Shown: positions 1 through 7,965 of the stretch, piece after piece
Layout: every line of letters starts with the position of its first letter
Numbering within the stretch: position 1 is the first letter of the stretch
Assembly (NCBI GenBank): GCA_016649715.1
Contig: JAENXC010000002.1
Location: 1 to 64,000, forward strand
Reading direction: 5' to 3'
Source of the DNA: Flavobacteriaceae bacterium
GTDB lineage: Bacteria > Bacteroidota > Bacteroidia > Flavobacteriales > Flavobacteriaceae
DNA length: 64,000 bases
The notes under the pieces: generated by a model
Told to the model about the DNA's origin: nothing
What the model saw: only the letters and a program-made list of their open reading frames with translations
Database searches by the model: none
Made by a program: the position numbers and the translations under genes

Positions 1-29
1 GAATGAGGAAACCGATACCTAACAATTAA

Positions 30-134
30 GGTGGTTATAGCGACGGGGCTCACCTCTTACCTTTCCGAACAGAGAAGTTAAGCCCGTTTGCGCCGATGGT
101 ACTGCACTCGTGGGAGAGTAGGTCGCCGCCTTCC
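30..134 (+). rRNA. rrf: 5S ribosomal RNA
   Basis: Bacteroidetes-type 5S sequence: ggtggttatagcgacggggctcacctcttac...gaacagagaagttaagcccg...gatggtactgc...gtgggagagtaggtcgccgcc. Confidence 0.93.
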
Positions 135-137
135 TTT

Positions 138-171
138 AAAGCCCCCTCACTTACGTGAGGGGGCTTTTTTT
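138..171 (+). terminator. Rho-independent terminator of the rRNA operon
   Basis: gccccctcac-ttac-gtgagggggc followed by ttttttt. Confidence 0.9.
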
Positions 172-745
172 ATGGAGAAAAGTGAGATAAATCCCTAACC
201 AGAATGCGTATAGGATTTTTCTTATCTCCACTGATTGCCCAAATAGGTTCGTAAGCAATCATGATGTTTTCCGGATTCTTCTTCGGTACTCGATTGAATA
301 CGTCTTTTAATTGTTGGGTAAGATTCTTTTTCCAGTTTCGGTCTCGTTGCTCCTCTCCCACACAGATAATAGGGGTCATTTCGTGCTCCAAAACGGCTGT
401 TACTTTGCGAGCAACATCAGATTTCGTCTCGAGGTGTCGACGTTCAGAATGTCCCAAAATTACATATTCAGCTCCAGCGTTCTTCATCATCAATACGGAG
501 GTTTCTCCGGTTCGTGAACCTGATTCCTCGGCATAGGCGTCTTGTCCTCCTACGCGATAGTTTGGGTGGTTCACGTGTTGTGCGACCTGGTTTACATACA
601 TATGAGGCGGGCAACAGATCATCCGTGTATAGTCGAGTTTTGCAACCACGTTACGAATAGAGAGGAACAGTCCCTCTGCGTCTTTTTCTGAGGTGACATT
701 CATCTTCCAATTTGCGACAATCAGTTTCTTTGGCTTATGTATCAT
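170..745 (-). pseudogene. tpiA: Triosephosphate isomerase, 3'-truncated, probably of foreign origin
   Basis: N-terminal VANWKMN, GHSERR and AYEPIWAI motifs; homology ends right after loop 6 (about position 212) and the last 13 residues are unrelated; the C-terminal phosphate-binding region is missing. Confidence 0.75.
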
Positions 746-826
746 ATTTTTCGATTATACCATAGCTTTCCAAATTGCGAAAATTATGGGTTTCTAGAGG
801 GATATGTTGAAATGCTTGAAAAATGC

Positions 827-858
827 TCATTCTAATATTCGTACGAATATTAGAATGA
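827..858. repeat. 32-bp perfect palindrome
   Basis: tcattctaatattcgtacgaatattagaatga equals its own reverse complement. Confidence 0.9.
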
Positions 859-1000
859 TTAAGTGATTGAATAAAAGATTGGATAAGGGGATTTGTCATC
901 ACTCAATCAAGTTGAGTGCAAGCTCTCAGCTTGCACTACAAGAGCACTTCCAAAAATATACTTCGTTATTTTTTAGGTCGCTGGGAATTCTGAGTGGTAC

Positions 1001-1050
1001 CTATCCTTTTCAAGACTGGATTCCCGCCTTCGCGGGAATGACAAGGATAG
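1001..1050. repeat. Nested inverted repeat with ATTCCCGC-CTTC-GCGGGAAT core
   Basis: Outer arms ctatcctt/aaggatag, inner arms attcccgc/gcgggaat. Confidence 0.85.
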
Positions 1051-1070
1051 TGTGGAAATAACAGAAAAAG

Positions 1071-1095
1071 AAAACCCCTCAAATTGAGGGGTTTT
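1071..1095 (-). terminator. Terminator hairpin
   Basis: aaaacccctcaa-a-ttgaggggtttt just downstream of the 1121-2554 gene. Confidence 0.8.
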
Positions 1096-1120
1096 AATCT
1101 ATTCTATTATTCCAAAAAAA

Positions 1121-2554
1121 TTAATTTTTAATTATTTTTTTGGTTACCGATTGTCCATCTTCGGCTTGTAAGTTAAGTAAATATATACCTGCATCCAATC
1201 CAGAAAGATCAATCTGTGGTCCGTCATAAGGAACATTAAGTTGCTTTCCTGACATATCAGTTACCATAAAATCGGTTACAAATACGTCACTTGGCAGTTC
1301 AATGTTCACAATTCCATTCGTTGGATTAGGATACAGCATGACACTTTCTTTGGTGAAGTCATTCACTCCAAGAGGGGTAGTGTTGATGTACAATTCCGCC
1401 GTCGGTTCATGGAAAGGAAAACCAATACCAGCATCTCCTGCAACAAAAATATCCAAATAAGCATCACCATTTGCATGTATTGCAGTAGGCTGCCCATTGT
1501 AAACTCCGGTAAATACTTGATTAGAGTTACTAAAATTTCCAATTCCGTCATTCAGGAACAACTTGGTAATCCTAGTTTCGTTTGAATTAAATAATTTTCC
1601 ATTAATTAACAAATCTTTATCCCCGTCATTATCGAAATCTTCCAATAATACCGATCCTTGTCGTACCTGTGGTAAGGTTTGCTGGAAACACGTAAAGGTC
1701 CCATCCCCATTCCCAAAACAAACTTTAGATTGAGCGCCTGTACTACTATTTGCAGCAAAAACTATGTCTGCAAATTCATCCGAGTTCAAGAAAGCTCCAG
1801 CCGCCTTACCATCAAATATTAAGGGAATTCCAATATTTGAAAGAGGTGAGCCAAAAATACCATTGGTATTCATTCGAACAACTGTATAAGTATCGTTGTT
1901 TCGTGTTCCGAAATAAAATAAATCAGGATCTCCATCATTATCAAAATCAGCTAATACTGAGCCTCCTCCATTAGCACCATCAAATTGTTGCGTTGAAAGG
2001 CTAAAACATCCGGTTCCATCATTAATTAATAAGTAAGCTAATTCTTCGCCAAAATCATCGTATCCTGAAAGGAACAAATCATCATCTCCATCGTTATCAA
2101 TATCTGCTCGTGAGAGCGTAACTGAATAGAGACCTAATCCATCCAAATCATTACAGCTTTTTAAGCTGAAATTTCCATTTCCAAGGTTTTCAAGAAATCC
2201 TATAACGTTTCCTGATAATGTGCCTCCAGTATAAAATAGGTCTTTATCTCCATCGGCATCAGCATCAAAAACAGCGGTGGCTCCCATTGAAAAAACAGGG
2301 GTGGTCATTGAATCAAGCGTAAAATTTGCAGATCCATCATTCGTGTAAAACAACGATTTGATTTCTTCTTCTACTGGATCATATCCATTATTGAAAAGAT
2401 CGTCGATGTTATCATCGTTAATATCAATAGCTACCGGTGCGGAGGCTATCAATCCTGTAAAGGTTTCATTTGAAATATCAAAGGTTACCGGTTGCTGTGC
2501 TACTACTGTTGTCATGGACAACATCATAGCTAAAAGTAAAAGTAGTGTTTTCAT
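1121..2554 (-). CDS. FG-GAP/VCBS-repeat secreted protein with T9SS type A sorting domain
   Basis: Signal peptide; repeated D-x-DNDGDxDLF motifs; C-terminal LYPNPTNGIVNIELP...GIYLLNLQAEDGQSVTKKIIKN. Confidence 0.88.
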   Translation of the reverse strand: MKTLLLLLAMMLSMTTVVAQQPVTFDISNETFTGLIASAPVAIDINDDNIDDLFNNGYDPVEEEIKSLFYTNDGSANFTLDSMTTPVFSMGATAVFDADADGDKDLFYTGGTLSGNVIGFLENLGNGNFSLKSCNDLDGLGLYSVTLSRADIDNDGDDDLFLSGYDDFGEELAYLLINDGTGCFSLSTQQFDGANGGGSVLADFDNDGDPDLFYFGTRNNDTYTVVRMNTNGIFGSPLSNIGIPLIFDGKAAGAFLNSDEFADIVFAANSSTGAQSKVCFGNGDGTFTCFQQTLPQVRQGSVLLEDFDNDGDKDLLINGKLFNSNETRITKLFLNDGIGNFSNSNQVFTGVYNGQPTAIHANGDAYLDIFVAGDAGIGFPFHEPTAELYINTTPLGVNDFTKESVMLYPNPTNGIVNIELPSDVFVTDFMVTDMSGKQLNVPYDGPQIDLSGLDAGIYLLNLQAEDGQSVTKKIIKN

Positions 2555-2814
2555 GACATATGTAATTTTAAAGGTTTAATATTTGTAGTTATCCTACCAT
2601 ACTTTATACAATTTTGTCAAGTTATATAAATATTTATCTGTTATCGTCTTTCTCAATATTAATTTTTAATAGCAATTAAGCCCTGCAAATTATAATTTCT
2701 TAATGAATTTACATTTTAAAAATTAAAATTATAGTATTATGAAGGAAAATAAAAATTTAAAAATAATTATATGAAGTTTAATTTATATAGACTAACCGAC
2801 TATAAAACAAATTT

Positions 2815-3483
2815 TTATAAAAAATAAGCCAACACAATTCCAATAATAACCGCTGTCATTTTTGTAAGATTGAATTTATGGTTCTTAGAACTTTCAAAAA
2901 GAATGGTGGTTGAAACGTGCAGAAAAATACCAATTACAACAGCTTCAATTTCTGTTTCATACTGGTGGACCATTTCATAATTGTTCGAGATAAAATTGCC
3001 AATAGGCGTCATTATTGCGAAAAAGAAAAGAAAAAGTAAAGTTATGTGACGCTTGTAACCGGCAGTTATAAAAAAGAAAGATAAAATTATTGCCACCGGA
3101 ATTTTGTGGACAATTATGCCAACCAAAAGATTATTGTCCTCTGAAATGGGAAATCCTTCCATAAACGCGTGAATACAAAGGCTTAAAAAAAGCAACCACG
3201 GGAAATTTTTGTTTTCTGCGTGTAGATGCACATGTCCGTGTTCTGCTCCTTTCGAGAAAAATTCCAGGAATATTTGCAGTAAAATACCAAGCATTACGTA
3301 AACGCCAATACTTTTTGATGGGGTTTCATAAACTTCGGGTATGAGTTCAAATACTGTGATTGACAAGAGAAAGGCTCCACTGAAGGCTAGAAAAACCTCC
3401 ATATTTCGAAATTCCCTTTTCTTTAGAAAAAGGGCAACTATATAGCCGACTGCTACTGCTAAAAAAAGTAATAGATAATTCAT
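2815..3483 (-). CDS. ZIP family metal transporter
   Basis: Multi-TM protein with HxHxHxE-like loop and HAFMEGFPIS / HKIPVAIILS signatures. Confidence 0.8.
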   Translation of the reverse strand: MNYLLLFLAVAVGYIVALFLKKREFRNMEVFLAFSGAFLLSITVFELIPEVYETPSKSIGVYVMLGILLQIFLEFFSKGAEHGHVHLHAENKNFPWLLFLSLCIHAFMEGFPISEDNNLLVGIIVHKIPVAIILSFFFITAGYKRHITLLFLFFFAIMTPIGNFISNNYEMVHQYETEIEAVVIGIFLHVSTTILFESSKNHKFNLTKMTAVIIGIVLAYFL

Positions 3484-4214
3484 TAATTAAAAATTAAAAT
3501 TAATCTTTCAGAAGTAATTTTATCAAAATCGTTAAGTTGATAATCGCCAAAGATGTTTTTCAGTTTTATTCCAGCTTCATTGAAATAGAACTCAAAATCT
3601 TTTAAAGTAAGTGCTTTTACTTTTTCAACGTAGTGATAATCGGTTCCGTCATCATTAAAACGAATATTTTTGATGATGTAATTCTCTTCAACGTATTTTT
3701 CAATATAAAAAACAATGTTGCCAACTTTCTTTTTTTCTAATGGAACCAAGTTTTTAATGGCCAATTCAACATTTAAAAAATCGATTACACCAAAACCATT
3801 GGGCTTTAATTCAGCTTTTATTGCTTTTATGGTGCGTAAATTATCTTCTTCTTTTTCAAAATATCCAAAACTGGTAAAGAGATTGAAAACAGCATCAAAT
3901 TGTTTTGGATAGGGCAGACACATATCGTGTACGTCAAAATGAAGTCCGGGTTTTTCGTACTGTTTGGCGTAGTTAATACTCTCTTCGGAAAGGTCTATGC
4001 CGGTAACATCAAAACCCTGCTTGTACAAATATTTTGAATGTCTTCCCCTGCCACAGGCAAGATCTAAAATAGAATCATTTTTTTGAAGGTTTAAATAATT
4101 GGTAAGTGTGTTCATAAACATTGCCGCTTCCCTATGTCCTCTATCTTTGTAGAGCAGATGATAGTATGGTGTGTTGAACCACCAAGCGTACCAATTGTCC
4201 TTTTCTTTTTGCAT
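3483..4214 (-). CDS. Class I SAM-dependent methyltransferase
   Basis: ILDLACGRGRHSKYLYKQGFDVTGIDLS motif; stop overlaps the start of the next gene. Confidence 0.88.
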   Translation of the reverse strand: MQKEKDNWYAWWFNTPYYHLLYKDRGHREAAMFMNTLTNYLNLQKNDSILDLACGRGRHSKYLYKQGFDVTGIDLSEESINYAKQYEKPGLHFDVHDMCLPYPKQFDAVFNLFTSFGYFEKEEDNLRTIKAIKAELKPNGFGVIDFLNVELAIKNLVPLEKKKVGNIVFYIEKYVEENYIIKNIRFNDDGTDYHYVEKVKALTLKDFEFYFNEAGIKLKNIFGDYQLNDFDKITSERLILIFN

Positions 4215-4243
4215 ACTTATCGTTTCGCCCTGCTAAAATACTG

Positions 4244-4251
4244 TATTTTTG
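4244..4251 (+). promoter_or_regulatory. Candidate Bacteroidetes -7 box (TAnnTTTG)
   Basis: TATTTTTG upstream of the likely 4273 start codon. Confidence 0.5.
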
Positions 4252-4272
4252 CAGGAAAACTGTTTATATAGT

Positions 4273-5430
4273 ATGGTAAAGAATTTTAAAATGGTGGCTA
4301 AAACCCTTTTCGGGATGGAAGAACTGCTAGCACAGGAACTTCGCCAATTGGGTGCTTCGTCCATTGAAGTTGGTATACGGAATGTTTCTTTTGAAGGCGA
4401 TTTAGGATTTATGTACAAAGCGAATCTTTGTTGCCGAACTGCTATCAAAATACTTAAACCGATCACTGCTTTCAATATTTTTACCGAAGAAGATCTTTAC
4501 AAGAAAATCTACGAAATGCCTTGGGAAAATTATATGGATGTGAAAGGCACATTGGCTGTAAACGCAACCGTTTTTTCTGAAGTTTTCACACATTCGCAAT
4601 ATATATCCCTTAAAACGAAAGATGCAATCGTAGATCGTTTTCGGGATAGGGAAGGAGTTCGTCCAGATGTGGATTTGGACCATCCCACACTTCGAATAAA
4701 CGTTCATATTGACCGAAATATTTGTACCGTTTCGTTGGATAGTTCAGGCGAATCATTGCACAAGCGCGGCTATAAAGTGGAAAGCACTTTGGCACCGATA
4801 AATGAAGTACTCGCAGCGGGAATCATTATGCTCTCGGGTTGGAACGGACAGTGTAATTTTCTGGACCCAATGTGTGGCGGTGGAACTATGCTAACCGAAG
4901 CAGCGATGATAGCTTGCAACATTCCACCAAACCTGAACCGCGAAGAATTCGGCTTTGAAACTTGGCCCGATTTTGATGTAGATCTTTATGAAAAAATAGA
5001 GGAAGCCGCACTTAAAAAAGTCCGCGATTTTCCACATAAAATTTATGGATTCGATTTAGATTCGGTAGCGATAAAAAAAGCGAAAGAAAACATTAAAAGC
5101 GCAAACCTGAACGATTTTATTGAGATGAAACAGCAGGATTTTTTCGAAAGTGAAAAAGAAAACGACAAACCTTTATATATTGTTTTTAACCCGCCGTATG
5201 ACGAACGTATATCTTTAAGCGATGTGGAAAATTTTTACAGTTCCATCGGGAATACGTTGAAACGCGGTTATCCGGGAACTCAGGCGTGGATGATTACTTC
5301 AAATATGGAAGCCTTGAAATTTGTTGGGCTTCATCCCTCAAAAAAGATAAAACTTTTTAACGGAAAACTGGAAGCGAAACTCGTGCGTTATGAAATGTAT
5401 GAGGGGAGTAGGAAGGCCAGTAAGCAGTAA
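4273..5430 (+). CDS. THUMP domain class I SAM-dependent RNA methyltransferase (RlmL N-terminal-domain-like)
   Basis: N-terminal THUMP region, LDPMCGGGTMLTEAAMIA, NPPYDERI; ATG at 4273 preferred over 4249 because of the -7 box. Confidence 0.88.
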   Translation: MVKNFKMVAKTLFGMEELLAQELRQLGASSIEVGIRNVSFEGDLGFMYKANLCCRTAIKILKPITAFNIFTEEDLYKKIYEMPWENYMDVKGTLAVNATVFSEVFTHSQYISLKTKDAIVDRFRDREGVRPDVDLDHPTLRINVHIDRNICTVSLDSSGESLHKRGYKVESTLAPINEVLAAGIIMLSGWNGQCNFLDPMCGGGTMLTEAAMIACNIPPNLNREEFGFETWPDFDVDLYEKIEEAALKKVRDFPHKIYGFDLDSVAIKKAKENIKSANLNDFIEMKQQDFFESEKENDKPLYIVFNPPYDERISLSDVENFYSSIGNTLKRGYPGTQAWMITSNMEALKFVGLHPSKKIKLFNGKLEAKLVRYEMYEGSRKASKQ

Positions 5431-5486
5431 ATCCCTCAAAGGGGGGACTTCCGAGCTGAAATGCCCCCTTTGGGGGTTAGGGGGCT
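5428..5486. repeat. Intergenic palindromic repeat (CCCTCAAAGGGGG...CCCCCTTTGGGGG)
   Basis: 12/13 matching arms around a ~17 nt loop; overlaps the stop codon of the minus-strand gene. Confidence 0.75.
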
Positions 5487-5953
5487 AATTCCTCCAGCTC
5501 CAATCTGTAATCGTACTGTAAATCTTCGTGCAGTGTGGCGACTTTCTTTTTAATGTATTCCAACTGCCTGCTGTATAAATTGGTGAGAGTTGTGTTCCGG
5601 TTTATTGAAGGTTTAAACTCTTTAAGTTTTTGACAAAAATAGAGCAATAGCTCTACTTCGGTTTCTTTGTTTTGTGAATAGCGGATGAATTTTTTAAGCT
5701 CTCTCAATATTTTTCGAACGCTTTTTTTTATGTAGAAAAAAGTTTTGGTGTTGATGGTTTCAAAATCGGCGTCCACTTTGGTTTTTATGCTTTGGATGAA
5801 ATTTTCCTCGTCTGCAGATTCAAACAATAAATAGGTAAGCAGTTCCTTGTTTTCCTTTTTGAATTTTGAAAGCCGAAGACACAACTCCAGCAATTCCTGA
5901 GTAGAACGGTGGTTGAGCTCGGTTTTTATTTCCTTTAAACTTGCGGCTTTCAT
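5477..5953 (-). CDS. Conserved hypothetical protein, helical
   Basis: Full ORF; likely start MKAASLKEIKTEL at 5953. Confidence 0.7.
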   Translation of the reverse strand: MKAASLKEIKTELNHRSTQELLELCLRLSKFKKENKELLTYLLFESADEENFIQSIKTKVDADFETINTKTFFYIKKSVRKILRELKKFIRYSQNKETEVELLLYFCQKLKEFKPSINRNTTLTNLYSRQLEYIKKKVATLHEDLQYDYRLELEELAP

Positions 5954-6100
5954 AATTGAATTTGCAGTAAAGGTACTATGGTTTTTCAGAAATAAAAACA
6001 CAGTGGGAATTCAATTGGGTTTTATTTCAAACAGAAAATCCACTGCTGAAAAGGTAAACCAAAACAACAGCGGACTTTCCTTTGAAAAAAATTACTTTTT

Positions 6101-6460
6101 CTAATCTTTGACCGTAACCGATCCCTTCATAACCAAGTGAATACTACAAAAATATTTAAAACTTTTCGTAACAACTTTTGAAAATGTATCTCCTTCGTTT
6201 AGTGGTTTTGAAGTCCACTTTTTATTGATTTCGGTCACGTCGTGCGGGACGAAATCTTTGTTAACCCATTCCACGATATCGCCTTTTTTTACCGATATGT
6301 TTTCTGGATTGAACTTCATTTGATAGATGGTAACAACGTGTTTAGTGGGAGTGTTTGGATTGACATCGGTATTATTAAAACCTGTCAACACCAAGAATAC
6401 GCAGGCCAATCCTACAACAAAAATAGCGAGACTTACACTATGATTCCTAACCGTATTCAT
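6101..6460 (-). CDS. Plastocyanin/cupredoxin-like copper protein
   Basis: WVNKDFVPHDV ... FKYFCSIHLVMKGSVTV copper-ligand pattern; N-terminal TM segment. Confidence 0.85.
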   Translation of the reverse strand: MNTVRNHSVSLAIFVVGLACVFLVLTGFNNTDVNPNTPTKHVVTIYQMKFNPENISVKKGDIVEWVNKDFVPHDVTEINKKWTSKPLNEGDTFSKVVTKSFKYFCSIHLVMKGSVTVKD

Positions 6461-6999
6461 TATTTTAAAATTTTACTTTGGGCCATTTCCGCATGGTGCA
6501 AATGTGTTTCCAAAATTGGCATTGCAGTTTCAAGCAAGGCTTTTAGTTCCGCATTTTGAGATTGTGGGATCAACACAGTTTTTACCGCACCAATTACTGC
6601 TTTGTGGTAGGCTACCTCATTGTCAATATAAGCTTTGTCAAAGGCTTTTCCTTTGGCAGCTTTCAATTTTTTGGTAGTTTCATCAGCTTGTTGCAATAAT
6701 GATTTGCTCATGGCATTGTCCTGTGGCACAACGCCAAGTTTGGTAACAAGCGCCACGGCTTGTTTAATGATTGCACTGTGGTCGGCAATCATGGTATTTG
6801 CAAATTCGCGCACATCGGGGTTTTTGGATCGGTCAATGGCGAGCTTGGCATAATCAACATCTATTTGATTGGCAACAACAGCCACTTTGGCAATTTCAGG
6901 ATCAGTAAGTTGTGGGGTGTCTTGTGCGAACCCACAAACAGAAGAAAATAGCGCTATTACAAGAATAGCTAACGTTTTGGTAATAAATTTTGTTTTCAT
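6460..6999 (-). CDS. DUF4142 domain-containing exported protein
   Basis: Signal peptide; ANTMIADHSAIIKQAVALVTKLGV...HKAVIGAV...HLHHAEMAQ. Confidence 0.82.
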   Translation of the reverse strand: MKTKFITKTLAILVIALFSSVCGFAQDTPQLTDPEIAKVAVVANQIDVDYAKLAIDRSKNPDVREFANTMIADHSAIIKQAVALVTKLGVVPQDNAMSKSLLQQADETTKKLKAAKGKAFDKAYIDNEVAYHKAVIGAVKTVLIPQSQNAELKALLETAMPILETHLHHAEMAQSKILK

Positions 7000-7214
7000 G
7001 ATAAATTGTTTTAAATGGTTTAACCTTTTTTATACCCGTTAGACGCCACCAATTTAGACTGGTTACAAATAAAAAAGAATTTTTTTAAAATTGCTTACCG
7101 TTTTCGTCTTAAGCTTTCATAATGAAACAATTAGACTATTTTTTGAATTTTCGTCTTTGAAATAACAGGAGAGCAGATGTTTTTTTGTGTATTTTTAAAC
7201 CGCAAAACACATAA

Positions 7215-7949
7215 ATGAAATTCATCAAAACTCTTCTAACCTATTCGCTTTGCGTTTTCATCGGGATTAACGCTTATTCTCAAGCCAATTCACAGGACAA
7301 AATATACGAAACTTACGATGCCATTGTGGGTTTAAACAACACAGGCCTTTACAACGGAACCGAATTTACAGACCTGTTTTTGAACACAGACGGCACCTAC
7401 CGATATTTTAATGGTTTTGATTACACGAAAGGTTCTGTTACATACAATGGTCAATATTACGTGAATGTGCCGTTGAAATACGACCTTTTGGAAGACAACC
7501 TGCTCACGCGTTCCGACGACAATTTGAGCATTTTCAACGTAAAACTGATTCCAGAATTTGTAGCATCGTTTTCAATTTATAACAAAAAATTCGTTCGGCT
7601 GTCAGATACCAAATTAGCACTTTCGGGCAATGGTTTCTTTGAAGTGGCTTATCTCGGAAATGCTTTACAGCTATACATAAAACACAGCAAGAAGAAAAAG
7701 GACAAAGCGCTGAATAGCGGTGTCCAATTCAAGTTTTCTGAAGATAATTTCTATGTGTTGAAAACTAACGGAAGCTATTCTGAAGTGCGTTCTATAAAAG
7801 ATGTACGGAAATTACTGCCCGAAAAAAATGACGAAATCCGGGACTTTCACAAAAGCTACAAAACACTTTATAAATCGAATCTTGATAGCTTTATGACAAA
7901 CCTCGTGAAACAGCTCGATACATCTTCCGAAGCAACCAAACAACCTTAA
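7215..7949 (+). CDS. Hypothetical exported protein
   Basis: Signal peptide, complete ORF. Confidence 0.7.
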   Translation: MKFIKTLLTYSLCVFIGINAYSQANSQDKIYETYDAIVGLNNTGLYNGTEFTDLFLNTDGTYRYFNGFDYTKGSVTYNGQYYVNVPLKYDLLEDNLLTRSDDNLSIFNVKLIPEFVASFSIYNKKFVRLSDTKLALSGNGFFEVAYLGNALQLYIKHSKKKKDKALNSGVQFKFSEDNFYVLKTNGSYSEVRSIKDVRKLLPEKNDEIRDFHKSYKTLYKSNLDSFMTNLVKQLDTSSEATKQP

Positions 7950-7965
7950 TCTTAAGATTTTTTTC

